From: Paenibacillus urinalis
GTDB lineage: Bacteria; Bacillota; Bacilli; Paenibacillales; Paenibacillaceae
Length of the DNA stretch: 64,000 nt
Reading direction: 5' to 3'
Assembly: GCF_028747985.1 (NCBI RefSeq)
Contig: NZ_CP118108.1
Span: forward strand, 3,477,501 to 3,541,500
Within the stretch, counting starts at the first letter, position 1, and every line of letters starts with the position of its first letter. This document shows positions 27,349-37,900 of the stretch, piece by piece. Position numbers and translations under genes: made by a program. The notes under the pieces are model-generated. The model made no database searches. It was not told where the DNA came from and saw nothing but the letters and a program-made list of their open reading frames with translations.

Positions 27349-28005
27349 TTATTTATTCAAAGTCTGCTGCTTGCTTGGTGTAACCGGAGCTTCATTCTCA
27401 ACCGTCTGCAGCGTACGCTTCGGTAGTCTCCATCGATAGTGAACAGACAGCATGCGGAAGAAGACAACCGCACCAAACAAAATCAGTAAGCTTACTGTAT
27501 CATCTGCAATATGAAGTCCGATCATCAGCCCTGCCAGAATGGCCCACACTGCATATATTTCATCTCTGAGCACCAGTGGCTTGCGTCCAGCCAGCAAATC
27601 TCTAATAATTCCGCCGCCAATCCCTGTTAATACCGCAGCTACAATCACGGCACTGATCGGATGATTCATCTCGGCAGCATAGAGTCCGCCTTGAATGGCA
27701 AAAGCCGATAAGCCTATCGCGTCAAAGAACATTTCTGTCTTCTTCCAATGCCCGATCCATGAGTTTGGCAGAATAAATGCGATTGCTATCGAGAACAATG
27801 CCAGCATAATAAACGTGCCTTGACTCCACAATGTAGTAACGGGAACACCAATCAATATATTTCGTATAACTCCGCCGCCGAATGCCGTAACCATTCCGAG
27901 AACGACGACACCTAATATATCATAGTCTTCTTCCATAGCAACGAACGCACCGGACATGGCAAAAGCAATCGTACCTATAATACTAAAGATCTCAAACACA
28001 TTCAT
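27349..28005 (-). CDS. TRIC-type (UPF0126/YicG) membrane protein
   Basis: A polytopic membrane protein of two repeated three-helix units plus a last helix, each unit carrying the Gly-rich motif (GMVTAFGGGVIRNIL about 39-53 and VLTGIGGGIIRDLLAGR about 120-136). These repeats define the bacterial trimeric intracellular cation channel family. 218 residues from ATG 28005; a GTG two codons earlier (28011) is an alternative, and neither has a strong ribosome site. It may share a transcript with the phosphatase gene downstream. Confidence 0.88.
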   Translation of the reverse strand: MNVFEIFSIIGTIAFAMSGAFVAMEEDYDILGVVVLGMVTAFGGGVIRNILIGVPVTTLWSQGTFIMLALFSIAIAFILPNSWIGHWKKTEMFFDAIGLSAFAIQGGLYAAEMNHPISAVIVAAVLTGIGGGIIRDLLAGRKPLVLRDEIYAVWAILAGLMIGLHIADDTVSLLILFGAVVFFRMLSVHYRWRLPKRTLQTVENEAPVTPSKQQTLNK

Positions 28006-28147
28006 TTCCACTTACGATCTATACCTCACTCATTAAGTCATATTCAACACTTGTTCCATTGTAGTCAAGGGCGATCCATTTGTGCAACCTTTATTTGTGG
28101 ACTATACTCAAATGAAAAAGAACATCAAGAAGTAAGGAAGTGGCCAG

Positions 28148-28789
28148 ATGCCGAACACAAGAGTTGCCATCTTTACAGGAGGAGATCTTCATGAGGAATA
28201 TATCGAGAAGCTGAATGCAGACGACATTTTAATCGGTGCCGATTACGGCGCTTGGTATTTAGTCCATCAGCAGCTCAAGCCTACGATTGCAGTTGGAGAT
28301 TTTGATTCGGTATCGGAGGAGCAATATAAGCGCATTGAAGAATACAGTCACCAAGTCGTCAGGTGTGATCCCATTGACAAGGACCTGTCTGACACAGAGC
28401 TTGCTCTAAAATATGCCTACTCATTTCATCCAGCCGAAATTGTTATTTTTGGCGCAACAGGCTCGAGACTCGATCACACGCTGGCGAATATACAGATCTT
28501 ATCCAAAACCCTGAAGCACGGTATACGCTGCAGCATTATAAACCGTAACAACCTGATTACTGCAACGGATTCTCGTATTACTTTACATAAGAATGAATAT
28601 GACTATATATCACTTATCCCTCTAACGACTGAGGTTCGCGGAATCGATCTGGATGGCTTTATGTACCCTCTGTCGGACGCAGTTCTGTCCATAGGAGATT
28701 CGCTCGGGATCAGCAATCAAATTGTAAGCTCAGCAGGTACGATTACCATTAAGGAAGGCATTCTGCTCGTCATACAGAGCAAGGACTAA
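28148..28789 (+). CDS. thiN: Thiamine pyrophosphokinase
   Basis: Converts thiamine directly to thiamine diphosphate with ATP. Motifs: IGADYGAWYLVHQQLKPTIA and VGDFDSVSEEQ (Asp metal site), DKDLSDTELAL (family signature), IFGATGSRLDHTLANIQIL. 213 residues. AAGGAAG lies about 6 bases before the ATG. It is convergent with the thi operon and has no riboswitch of its own, fitting a salvage or final-step kinase needed whenever thiamine is present. Confidence 0.95.
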   Translation: MPNTRVAIFTGGDLHEEYIEKLNADDILIGADYGAWYLVHQQLKPTIAVGDFDSVSEEQYKRIEEYSHQVVRCDPIDKDLSDTELALKYAYSFHPAEIVIFGATGSRLDHTLANIQILSKTLKHGIRCSIINRNNLITATDSRITLHKNEYDYISLIPLTTEVRGIDLDGFMYPLSDAVLSIGDSLGISNQIVSSAGTITIKEGILLVIQSKD

Positions 28790-28800
28790 ACACAACAACA

Positions 28801-28832
28801 AAAATCCATTCGATTCGGAATGGATTTTTTGT
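28801..28832. terminator. Bidirectional terminator between thiN and thiF
   Basis: AAAATCCATT (28801-28810) pairs with AATGGATTTT (28819-28828), with T-runs on both strands. It serves thiN (plus) and the thi operon (minus). Confidence 0.85.
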
Positions 28833-28852
28833 TCTTATACAGCTATATTGGG

Positions 28853-29914
28853 TCAGCCAAAATATCGATGATAAATCGTTCGCGCTTCCGCTACATCCTT
28901 CGTTCCATGAACCAGCGCTCTTCCATCCTTGAATATGACCAGTCGGACTGCTGCTTTGAGATGAAAAGAGACGAGAAAAGGATTCACCTCAACCTTACCT
29001 TGATGGAGCGCGCGCAAACGATCGGCCGTTTCTTGCAGGTTAAGCTCTCTTCTGCGTGCAGGCCTGATCTGTACCGTATCCCTCCCACACAACACATCGG
29101 TTCGATCGGTATTTGCTGCACTTAGATAAGGATATGTTCTCTCATGCCCGCAGGAGAGGCAGTTCGGATTCTTCGCCAGATCGACACCAATCGTGGTATA
29201 TTCATTGCGCCACATGTCAAAAGAGAGCAGCTTTCTCCTCAGCGCTTCATAATTTCCGGTAAGGAGCTTGAATGCCTCTGCTGTCTGATTCGCAGTGACC
29301 ATCTGGACCGCTTGTGGAAGAATTCCTGCCGTGTCGCATGTGTCTCCACCAAGCGGGACCTCACCCAGCAGGCAATTCAAGCAAGGGGTTTCCCCAGGTA
29401 AAATGGTATATGTGATACCGTAGCTGCCAACACATCCTCCATATATCCATGGCGTATTGTGCTTTTGGGCAATATCATTAATGATCAGCCGGGTATCGAA
29501 GTTATCGGTGGCATCCATAATCAAATCTGAGTCTGTGATCAATTCTTCTAATTCCTCTGCGCCTACATCCATAACATAAGCATTAATACTCACTTCAGAA
29601 TTAATTTGGCGAAGCCGATTCTCGGCAGCAATCGCTTTGGGAAGACGGGACATCGCATCTGCTTCACTGAACAGCTGCTGTCTCTGGAGATTACTCCACT
29701 CCACATAGTCACGGTCAGCGATCGTTATACGACCTACGCCTGAACGAACCAGCGTTTCCGCAATTCCCGTTCCAAGTGCCCCTGCTCCAATAACGACCAC
29801 ATGACTATTTTTCAGCTTCTGCTGGCCTACCTTGCCGAATGGCGCGAACAGCTCCTGTCTCGAGTAACGATCAGATATGGCTAATGCATTTGTGCTCAAA
29901 TCCTGTCTATTCAC
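28853..29914 (-). CDS. thiF: ThiF sulphur-carrier adenylyltransferase
   Basis: Adenylates the C-terminal Gly of ThiS so that it can be thiocarboxylated for thiazole synthesis (E1-like/MoeB family). ATP fold [21 protein letters not shown], then [17 protein letters not shown] (Arg and Asp of the active site), [10 protein letters not shown], and a zinc site CLNCLLG ... NCLSCG. GTG 29914 is chosen: it overlaps the thiG stop by 4 bases and GGAAGGGATG lies upstream; the longer frame is inside thiG. 353 residues. Last gene of the riboswitch-controlled operon. Confidence 0.93.
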   Translation of the reverse strand: MNRQDLSTNALAISDRYSRQELFAPFGKVGQQKLKNSHVVVIGAGALGTGIAETLVRSGVGRITIADRDYVEWSNLQRQQLFSEADAMSRLPKAIAAENRLRQINSEVSINAYVMDVGAEELEELITDSDLIMDATDNFDTRLIINDIAQKHNTPWIYGGCVGSYGITYTILPGETPCLNCLLGEVPLGGDTCDTAGILPQAVQMVTANQTAEAFKLLTGNYEALRRKLLSFDMWRNEYTTIGVDLAKNPNCLSCGHERTYPYLSAANTDRTDVLCGRDTVQIRPARRRELNLQETADRLRALHQGKVEVNPFLVSFHLKAAVRLVIFKDGRALVHGTKDVAEARTIYHRYFG

Positions 29915-30681
29915 GTATGAATCATCCCTTCCATCGGACTGCTTGCCGATGCGTAGCGTTTGACCGGGATCATTCCAGACTCGTAAGCCTTCCTTCCTGC
30001 CCATACAGCATATTTCATCGCTTCTGCCATTTTCACAGGGTCCCCTGCTCCTGACACTGCTGAATTCAGCAGAACGGCATCCGCCCCTAGCTCCATTGCA
30101 TAGGCTGCATCCCGAGGAGAACGAATACCTGCATCGACGATTACAGGAACCGCGGCTTGTTCAATAATCAGCTCCAGCGCCCTCGGATTGTTGATTCCTT
30201 GACCTGAGCCGATGGGAGACGCTCCCGGCATGATCGCATGCACACCCAGCAGCTGCAACCTCTTTACAAGCATCACATCGTCCGAAATGTATGGCAGTAC
30301 AACAAATCCTTCTGCAAGCAGTATTTCGCAGGCTGTATATGTTTCCAGCGGGTCTGGAAGAAGTGTAGTCTGATCCCCGATCACTTCTACCTTAATCATA
30401 TCACATAGTCCAGAGGCTTTTGCTAGTCTAGCTATTTTTACAGCCTCCTCCGCTGTTCTTGCTCCAGCCGTATTGGGCAGTAATGTGTACTTGGATAAGT
30501 CGAGCTGATCCAGAAAATGAGGCTCATCCTTCTTCTCCAGATTCAGTCTGCGTACTGCAAAAGTAAGCACTTCCGTCTCGGAGATCTCTACCGCATTGCG
30601 CTGAACATACAGGTCATCGAATTTACCCGTACCTAATAACAGCCGAGAACCAAAGCTATAATTTCCAATATTCAACATCAT
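29911..30681 (-). CDS. thiG: Thiazole synthase
   Basis: Builds the thiazole phosphate from deoxyxylulose phosphate, dehydroglycine and ThiS-thiocarboxylate. [20 protein letters not shown] at the start, Schiff-base Lys in [11 protein letters not shown], phosphate loops [13 protein letters not shown] and [20 protein letters not shown]. Starts at ATG 30681, overlapping the thiS stop (TAATG), with GGGAGG 6 bases upstream; 256 residues, the normal size. The longer frame to 30777 lies inside thiS and is discarded. Confidence 0.95.
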   Translation of the reverse strand: MMLNIGNYSFGSRLLLGTGKFDDLYVQRNAVEISETEVLTFAVRRLNLEKKDEPHFLDQLDLSKYTLLPNTAGARTAEEAVKIARLAKASGLCDMIKVEVIGDQTTLLPDPLETYTACEILLAEGFVVLPYISDDVMLVKRLQLLGVHAIMPGASPIGSGQGINNPRALELIIEQAAVPVIVDAGIRSPRDAAYAMELGADAVLLNSAVSGAGDPVKMAEAMKYAVWAGRKAYESGMIPVKRYASASSPMEGMIHT

Positions 30682-30884
30682 TAACCGCCTCCCACAAAAT
30701 GAACGATCTCGATCTTGTCTCCGTCTGCAAGCTTCGTTGTGGAATGCAGATCTTTCGTTAATATTTGATCGTTCCACTCGACCACCACCGTTTTGACACC
30801 TAATTCAAGGGAATCTATTAAATCGCTGACTGAGATAACAGAATCGTCAACCGGCCTATATTGTCCGTTAATGACTATCTTCAA
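30681..30884 (-). CDS. thiS: ThiS sulphur carrier
   Basis: A ubiquitin-like carrier whose C-terminal Gly is adenylated by ThiF and then carries sulphur to ThiG. 67 residues, ending HFVGGG; the di-Gly end is intact. Starts at TTG 30884, overlapping the thiO stop (TTGA), with AGG-TTGG as a weak ribosome site, so it is probably translated by coupling. Confidence 0.94.
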   Translation of the reverse strand: MKIVINGQYRPVDDSVISVSDLIDSLELGVKTVVVEWNDQILTKDLHSTTKLADGDKIEIVHFVGGG

Positions 30885-32020
30885 TGAACCAACCTGCCCT
30901 TCTCCAAGATTCGCATAGGTGAGAATTCGGTTATTCCGAGCTCTTCTTCACTCTCACCAGCGACAAGTCTGCTGATCATTTCTCCTGTTACTGCACTTAG
31001 AAGAATTCCATTACGATAATGTCCTGCCGCAATGTATAATCCTGTAATCCCTTTATACTGTCCGATATAAGGCAATCCATCGATCGTTTGTGGTCTGAGT
31101 CCTGCCCAGCAACGAGCATAAGCAGCATGTTCAAGCTGCGGAATCCATTTACTTCCCTCATGGAGCAGTTGAAGTATTCCTTTTACAGATACCGTCTTAT
31201 CGTTATGAAAAGGAAGGCTCGTTGCCCCAATCCATATCTCTCCCCCTGGCTTTGGAACAAGATAAACATCATGTGTATAAAGGGTATAATCCAATCTGAT
31301 CTCAGGTAAGGAAACGGCTATCATTTCACCTTTGACAGCTACTGTAGGAAGGTCTATTCCCAGGCTGGACAGCCCCCCTCGGATACCCAGTCCAAGTCCT
31401 GATGCGATAATGACGTTGTCACAAGTGTAGCTTCCTGTTGATGTTTCGACACCATGAACGGCTCCATTCTGGACATCAATTGATACCACCGGCTGTTGTT
31501 CCAGATAACGTGCACCTTTGGCCTTAGCCCCATCAATTAGAGCTCTATTGAATTGGTTGGGTAACAGCTGAAGCTGATCAGGATAATAATAAGCGCCTTC
31601 CGCTTGGTCACAGATCGCGGGAATCTCAGTTCTAAGCTTGAGTGGATTCCAATACTCTTGATAGCCTGTTTTTATTGATTCCATGGAATCATTCATAAAC
31701 GGCGAGACAAAACCTGTACTATTCAGCCCGACATCGATAGGAGTTATATTGGATAAATCATTGATTAATGGCTTAATTAGCTTAAGACTGCGTTCAGCCA
31801 AATTTTTTAGCGCAGGAGTTGAGAAGAATTCTAAATGCGGTGCCAGCATACCTGCAGCAGCTCCTGAAGCTCCCGATGCCATCCCCTTTCCCTCCAACAA
31901 CAGAACATCCTTACCATCCCTTGCCAAAAAATAAGCAATGGCTGAGCCGATAACCCCTCCGCCTACCACGATAAACTCTGACCTGCGAACGGTACCCACG
32001 GTTTGATCGTAATCTTGCAT
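30881..32020 (-). CDS. thiO: Glycine oxidase ThiO
   Basis: An FAD enzyme that oxidises glycine to dehydroglycine (iminoacetate) for the thiazole ring, the aerobic route. FAD fold EFIVVGGGVIGSAIAYFL (about 17-32), ASGASGAAAGMLAPH, and C-terminal CWAGLRPQTIDGLPYIG and GHYRNGILLSAVTG. There are two possible ATG starts: 32026 is only 3 bases from AAAGGAGG and 32020 is 9 bases away, so 32020 was chosen. About 379 residues. Confidence 0.93.
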   Translation of the reverse strand: MQDYDQTVGTVRRSEFIVVGGGVIGSAIAYFLARDGKDVLLLEGKGMASGASGAAAGMLAPHLEFFSTPALKNLAERSLKLIKPLINDLSNITPIDVGLNSTGFVSPFMNDSMESIKTGYQEYWNPLKLRTEIPAICDQAEGAYYYPDQLQLLPNQFNRALIDGAKAKGARYLEQQPVVSIDVQNGAVHGVETSTGSYTCDNVIIASGLGLGIRGGLSSLGIDLPTVAVKGEMIAVSLPEIRLDYTLYTHDVYLVPKPGGEIWIGATSLPFHNDKTVSVKGILQLLHEGSKWIPQLEHAAYARCWAGLRPQTIDGLPYIGQYKGITGLYIAAGHYRNGILLSAVTGEMISRLVAGESEEELGITEFSPMRILEKGRLVH

Positions 32021-32035
32021 GTCCATCCTCCTCCT

Positions 32036-32686
32036 TTACTTGATCGGTCCATAACGACATAGCGCATGATGATATTCTTGCACTGCACCCAGCGGATCTG
32101 CTGCATTCATCACCCCGGATATCACGGCAACACCTGATGCTCCTGCATTTACGAGTTCATCTATATCTGTCGGCTTTATTCCTCCTATCGCAATGACCGG
32201 AATATGCACCTCCGTGCAAATCTGCTGTAATGAGGCGACTCCTCTCGGAGCAGCACCCGGCTTACTAGAGGAAGGATAAATATGACCGTACATTAAATAA
32301 TCAGCTCCCAGGTGCTCGGCCTGCTTTGCCTCCTGAAGGGAATGAACCGATACGCCAATACGTGTCTTTGTAATCCCGCGGCTTGTCATAGAGCTCTTGA
32401 GGGACTCGATCTGATGAAGCTCCTTCATCCCGATTTGGAGAATGGCTGGGTCATACTTAAATACCAGATCCACTTGACGATTGAACCCTATCTTACTCAT
32501 TGGAATCTGATGAAGGATCAGGGTATCTATGAACTGTTCGAGTTCCTTCTCGGTGCTACGTTTATCCCGGATATGTACAGCCGTCGTATAGGGCCATATT
32601 GTCGAGAATATGGGAATCCAGGCAGCTGGAGATGAGGAGGGAGAGATCACATGCAGTTCAAGTTTGGGCTTCGATTCGGGCTTCAA
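32036..32686 (-). CDS. tenI: Thiazole tautomerase TenI
   Basis: A ThiE-fold protein that converts the ThiG product to the aromatic carboxythiazole phosphate. VHIRDKRSTEKELEQFI, IGVSVHSLQEAKQAEHLGAD, YLMYGHIYPSSSKPGAAPRG and VIAIGGIKPTDIDEL give the barrel phosphate sites; the SSSKPG-type loop and operon position (as tenI in Bacillus) favour tautomerase over thiamine phosphate synthase ThiE. Starts at TTG 32686 behind AAGGAGGTGATC. 216 residues. First gene after the riboswitch terminator. ThiE activity cannot be excluded from sequence alone. Confidence 0.85.
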   Translation of the reverse strand: MKPESKPKLELHVISPSSSPAAWIPIFSTIWPYTTAVHIRDKRSTEKELEQFIDTLILHQIPMSKIGFNRQVDLVFKYDPAILQIGMKELHQIESLKSSMTSRGITKTRIGVSVHSLQEAKQAEHLGADYLMYGHIYPSSSKPGAAPRGVASLQQICTEVHIPVIAIGGIKPTDIDELVNAGASGVAVISGVMNAADPLGAVQEYHHALCRYGPIK

Positions 32687-32764
32687 TATGATAGATCACC
32701 TCCTTATTGAGAAAACAAGCCTGCGGGTGATTACCTCGTATGTTCCGCAAGCCATCGCAGCAAC

Positions 32765-32793
32765 AAAAAAACCACTTCCTAATGGAAGTGGTT
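32765..32793 (-). terminator. Riboswitch-controlled terminator of the thi operon
   Basis: Minus-strand AACCACTTCC (32784-32793), loop ATTA, GGAAGTGGTT (32770-32779), then a T-run. It lies about 100 bases after the TPP aptamer and 78 before tenI. Its 3' arm GGAAGTGG is identical to a sequence in the aptamer P1 3' strand, giving a clear antiterminator (see findings). Confidence 0.9.
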
Positions 32794-32892
32794 AAGTTTA
32801 CATTGATAAAATGCAACAATGACTGATACATGAAATCTACAGAGCGTATCTCTATTGATGAATCACAAAGCCTGCGCTCAAGCATCATATCA

Positions 32893-32998
32893 GTTCCCCA
32901 CTTCCCTACGCTGGTATAACCCAGATCAGGTACAAAGAGTCCGGAATCGATTCATTCCATCTCAGCCGCGCACGTGCGGCCCCCCTAGTGAAAAGACT
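32893..32998 (-). ncRNA. TPP riboswitch (THI-box) aptamer
   Basis: On the minus strand the conserved segments appear in order: CACTAGGGGGGCC, GCTGAGATGG, a variable P3 (GGAATGAATCGATTCC), TTTGTACCTGATCTGGGTTA and TACCAGCGTAGGGAAGTG. CTGAGA and ACCTGAT are the TPP-binding cores. It controls tenI-thiO-thiS-thiG-thiF, reducing expression when TPP is plentiful. Confidence 0.96.
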
Positions 32999-33070
32999 AT
33001 ATAGTTGTAGAATTACGTTGAATATGTTAGCACATAAGCAAGGATTTGGAAAGTCTTAACTTGATCATGA

Positions 33071-34621
33071 TTAAACTTTAGTAGACCATTCTTCTACATT
33101 CCAAGTCTTCGTTACCCAATCCTCGTAAAAATCCGGTTCGTGGGAAACGAGCAATACAGTGCCTTTAAATTCTTTGAGTGCACGCTTCAGCTCTTCCTTG
33201 GCTACCACATCCAAGTGATTGGTCGGCTCATCAAATAGAATCCAATTCGTCTCACGCATCATGAGCTTACATAGACGCACCTTCGCCTGTTCTCCCCCGC
33301 TCAGCATGTTCAGCGGTCTTGTAATATGTTCATTCTTAAGACCACAGCGCGCAAGATGCGCGCGTACTTCATGCTGATTCAAATGAGAGAATTCATTCCA
33401 TACATCATCAATTGGTGTAATTTTGCCGGGACGTACTTCTTGTTCGAAATAAGCCGGGAATAGGAAATCCCCCAGATAGGTCTTCCCGCTCAGCGCAGGA
33501 ATTTTTCCGAGAATTGTCTTGAGAAGCGTAGATTTACCGACGCCGTTACATCCGACAATGGCAATCTTATCTCCACGCTCAATCGTCATGGTCATTTTGG
33601 GAAGCAGTGCATAGTCATAACCAATCTCAAAATCAATGCCTTCAAATACGGTCTTGCCGCTTGCGCGGGCATCCTTAAAACCAAACACCGGCTTGGCCGC
33701 TTCTTCAGGACGATCAATACGTTCAATACGATCCAACTGTTTCTCACGGCTCTTCGCCCGTCCTGAGGTTGAATAGCGAGCCTTGTTGCGCTGGATAAAA
33801 TCTTCCTGCTTCTTAATATATTCCTGCTGCTTCTCGTAAGCATCAATATGCTGATTCTTGTTAATATCGGCCATCTCAAGGAACTTGTTATAGTTCGCCG
33901 AGTAACGGGTCAGCTTCGCAAATTCAAGATGATAGATGACGTTCACGACCTGATTCATAAACTCTGTATCATGTGATATCAGCATGAAGGCATAAGGATA
34001 ATCCTTCAAATAACGAGTCAGCCATTCAATATGCTCAACATCCAAATAGTTCGTAGGCTCATCCAGGAGAAGAACGTTGGGCTTCTCAAGAAGCAGCTTG
34101 GCTAGCAGTACCTTCGTCCGCTGTCCACCGCTTAGAGCTGATACGTCCCGATCTAGTCCTATCGCATTCAGACCAAGCCCATTTGCCATCTCTTCTACTT
34201 TGACATCAATCAAATAAAAGTCACCCATATCCAGCTGCTCCTGAATCTCGCCCATTTCTTCAAGCAGCTGCTCTAATTCCTCTGGAGAGGCATCGGCCAT
34301 TTTCTCGGTAATGACCATCATTTCTTTTTCCAGTTCAAGTAAAGGCAGGAAGGCGTCCTTCAATACGTCACGAATGGTTTTGCCCGGTGTCAGCTTGGTA
34401 TGCTGATCCAGATATCCATAACGGACTTTCGGTGTCCACTCCACTTTGCCGCTGTCCTTCAGCAGCTGTCCTGTCAAAATATTCATCAGCGTAGATTTAC
34501 CTACGCCGTTCGCACCGACCATTCCCACATGCTCTCCTGCTAATAAGCGGAAGGAAACATTTTTAAATAATGTGCGATCTCCAAAATTGTGGCTGACATT
34601 TTCTACAGTCAATAAACTCAT
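33071..34621 (-). CDS. ABC-F family ATPase
   Basis: A soluble protein with two ABC domains and no membrane part, the ABC-F arrangement acting on ribosomes. Walker A GANGVGKST (about 36-44) and GCNGVGKST (about 350); signatures LSGGQRTKVLLAKLL and LSGGEQAKVRLCKLM; Walker B VLLLDEPTNYLD and ILFDEPTNHLD. The interdomain linker (about 245-320) is Lys/Gln/Glu-rich coiled coil. 516 residues, similar to YkpA/YbiT-type members; there is no long C-terminal tail. A role in resistance or in translation cannot be decided. AGGAG lies upstream of the ATG. Single gene. Confidence 0.93.
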   Translation of the reverse strand: MSLLTVENVSHNFGDRTLFKNVSFRLLAGEHVGMVGANGVGKSTLMNILTGQLLKDSGKVEWTPKVRYGYLDQHTKLTPGKTIRDVLKDAFLPLLELEKEMMVITEKMADASPEELEQLLEEMGEIQEQLDMGDFYLIDVKVEEMANGLGLNAIGLDRDVSALSGGQRTKVLLAKLLLEKPNVLLLDEPTNYLDVEHIEWLTRYLKDYPYAFMLISHDTEFMNQVVNVIYHLEFAKLTRYSANYNKFLEMADINKNQHIDAYEKQQEYIKKQEDFIQRNKARYSTSGRAKSREKQLDRIERIDRPEEAAKPVFGFKDARASGKTVFEGIDFEIGYDYALLPKMTMTIERGDKIAIVGCNGVGKSTLLKTILGKIPALSGKTYLGDFLFPAYFEQEVRPGKITPIDDVWNEFSHLNQHEVRAHLARCGLKNEHITRPLNMLSGGEQAKVRLCKLMMRETNWILFDEPTNHLDVVAKEELKRALKEFKGTVLLVSHEPDFYEDWVTKTWNVEEWSTKV

Positions 34622-34903
34622 ATAATGCAGTTACTCCTATCTTGTATGGCATTCGCCTTTAGTCTCTGATATTTAATCGAATATTCATTGAAGATCAGAA
34701 CTTAATGCAATCACATTTGCTTACTGAAATAGCATAAGCCCAATCCATCTAATATGATATATTAGCATAATTTGAAGGCTCACTGATACTAAGATTTTGG
34801 GAGTCAATGCAAAAATAGCATCATCACTCCATTTGGACGTCTCCAATGTAAGGAATTAGGCTAATGGGGGGAGCCGGAAAGCGGGCAATTCATGATGTGA
34901 ATG
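34622..34903. other. Intergenic stretch upstream of the ABC-F gene, no gene seen
   Basis: About 280 AT-rich bases. A 17-bp palindrome CTAATAT-GAT-ATATTAG lies at 34749-34765 and could be an operator. A minus-strand TTGCAT/GAATAT pair near 34680-34710 is a weak promoter candidate. No attenuator peptide or hairpin of the kind seen before antibiotic-responsive ABC-F genes was recognised. Confidence 0.4.
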
Positions 34904-34926
34904 AAAAAAGACCCGAAGCCGGGTCT
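34904..34926 (-). terminator. Terminator of the Tad-like/SLH gene train
   Basis: Minus-strand AGACCCGG-CTT-CGGGTCT followed by six T, 14 bases after the stop of the 1145-residue protein gene. It marks the end of the long minus-strand train. Confidence 0.85.
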
Positions 34927-34939
34927 TCTCCAGTAATGA

Positions 34940-37900
34940 TTAATGTGGTACCTGTGGACTGAAATCATCCCGGCTCGATTGATCGGCATGATAGAACACA
35001 ACATCTCCATCCAATAAGCTAAAGGCGTGTCCGTATGCATCAAAAACTCTGTTTTGATACCCTTCCATCTTCCACTGATTCATTAAAGGAGCATGGATAT
35101 ACTGCAGATGCGGAGCATTAACCTTTCCTTCCTGAATGGATTCCAGATTGAAGTTTACGATTATATAACCGTTCTTCAGGAAGATAGGTGACTTCTCGTC
35201 AATTCCTCTATTCGTCCTAGCATATTCTGAGATATTCGTTCCTTGCCTCACCACGTAAGGCTCGGCTGGAAGACTATACTCACCGTACCACTGCTGGATT
35301 GAGGCGTTCGCACGAAGAGTATCACTGCTTGCCGTTACCGGTATATTTGTCTTCGGTCCAATAAAGGTTCGCAGCTGCTCTGGAATCATCAGAAGATCCC
35401 ATCCACCTACAGGCGTCTTCATTTTGGTAAACACCGTTTGATAATAGCTCTGGTATGCACTCTCGGTAATCATGCCTGTATGAAGGCTTTCATCGTGATG
35501 ATATTTGTACCTTGCCGTATCCTGAAGCTGCCCTTCTGGTACATTCCGCAGTCGTTCATTTAGGATGACATATCGCTGAACCTGATCTTCTTCTGATCCG
35601 ATCCGGACAAAGTTCTGTTCCTTCGTATGGTAATAGAGATCTACGAGAACTCGGGTCCGTCCATCCTTCGTGACGAAATAAAAGGTCGGTGTGATCCGAA
35701 TTCCATCCTCGGTGCCAAACATATTTCCTTTGGTCTTGAAATCAAATTTGAAATGATAGCCGGTCTTCATCGCTACATTCTTGTACCCTTCCGCAGGATG
35801 GCTTCCGGGGCGGATCGGCGTCGTAAACCTCTCATCGATTCCTCTCGGATCACCGTCAATACCCAAGGTTCCTACCCAATAAGATACGCCGGTTGGAGCA
35901 CTGCTGCCCTCCGTCGTTCGGAATACATTTTCCCAGCTGTAGTCTGCAATATCCGTTATCCGAAAATCGTACAGCCGGCCAATAACCTCAACAGATACCT
36001 CATCACTTGCGATATGATGTATAAGATCCAGGTTGGCATCCTGCTCATTTTGAGCATTATAATTTGAAGGGGCATTTTCCGCGATATTCCTGAATTCTAC
36101 CTGATATTCACCTTCGTCCACCCATACAGGAAGATAAAAGGTCGTATCGAGCTGGGCTACCGGAACATTAATCCATGTGTCTTGCGGATAAAACTGAGAT
36201 TGGTCATGGCTAAACACATCAAAAGGGAACTTCACCTGCTTAATCCGATAATACTTCGCATAATCTCGGTTTCCGTATCCAGGATAGCTTGTATGCTGTC
36301 CTTCCGTCGGAATTCTTACTTTAAACGGACGCTCCAAAATTAAGGCTGAACGTTTCATGTTCGGAATCGTCTTCTGGTTATGAGCCTGATCGTCGGAGAC
36401 GAGTGAGAAGTTCACCACAGACGTATGTACGGTAACTTCATTAATGGGGTTTATTGGATAGCTACGAGTTGCTCCACCCCCCACCGCAGGCTGAATAAGT
36501 GTATAATTAATAGTTCCAGAAGATGGATTATCCGCTTCATTCAGCAAGCTCTGGCTAATAAGAAGTTGATTCTCATACAATATGGTTTCTCCGCTATCCT
36601 TGTAGGACCTGATCTTGGGTGCTTGAGGTATTTTTGTCGGGCTAGGTCCATTCTGGATTACAGTTCCCCCATCCATTACAGTGGTGGTTGTCCCTTTCCA
36701 AGTAAAATCGAGAGAATCATTCTTCACTTCGGGTGGTCCTGTCTGAGCTTCAGCCATTCCGAGCAATATCGAAGTATCATCAGGCGGTGAAGGCTTACTG
36801 TCTCCTCCATCGACTTCATCCGGAGTAAAGCTAATTGCGCCGCTGTTTTTTGGAATAACATGTTCCTCTACATTCTCAGACTTGTCGAGCTGCACAGAAG
36901 GTGCTGTATATCCATTAGGCCTTAACGTTACCGTCTTTCCAGGCAGTGCATAATTTGACATCGTCGCTTGCTCAATACCGTAAACCTCAAGGTTGTTCAC
37001 AGTCCAATAAGAGTAATCCCTTTCGAATGAAAATTGATAATTGACCGTTTCAGATACGGACTTCGGTTCTGGAGGTACTTCAACCATATTCCCATCCTCA
37101 TCAGGTACAGGATCCTGTGCCTCCTCCCATTTCAGCACATAGGTAATCTCGGCGTTACAATCGTAAGTAATCGTACCTTTCTGCTGACCAAATGTATGCT
37201 GATACAGATAATGATACGCCCATGCATTGGTATATAAGTGCTCTGAAGTAGGAATTCCGATTGTCGCATCGAAATGAAGTCCATTCGCGGCATCATCCGC
37301 TAGAATATGACCTTGAGCCCCAGGATCCATAAAAGTCGTTGTAGGGCTTGAGCTTTGAGAAGGAGGATTAATCTTAGGTGTACACGCAGCCTCTCCTCCT
37401 GGTTGCTCAGGCTCTTCATCCGGATCACCACCCACCGTTACCGTGGCATAATCATATAGATGATATGGACCTTCTTCACTATCCCAGATCGCGGTAATTC
37501 GAGCACTTCCTTCACTGACAGCAGTCACTCTGCCCGCAGCATCTACAGTGGCTACCCCTTTGTTGTCGGAGCTCCATTTCACACTGTCCCGATAAGAAAC
37601 ATCCACCCAGCTTGATTCCGATCCATCATACTGGGTCGTTTTAACTTTTGCGTACAGTGGCTTCTTCTCATCGACGGACATAGACATGTCTTCTTCGACT
37701 TTTAGTTCTTTAATTTCTTTGATGAAGCCGGTGTATTCGATACGAAGAGGTGTTTCATATTTAACTTGATATTTGTTATCTTTATCAGGTCTTTGCCCAT
37801 AGACTCGACGTTCAGCATGAGTGTATAAATCAGAATCCAGTGAAATTTTACCCGTTTTAGTTTTAATTACAGCAAACAAACTACCTCGTTCCCATTGTGG

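Noticed and set aside
32658..32888. 76-codon minus-strand frame in the thi leader
   Set aside because: It lies between the TPP aptamer and tenI, covers the terminator hairpin, has a Cys/Phe-rich composition unlike a protein, and overlaps the tenI start. The RNA structure explains the sequence.
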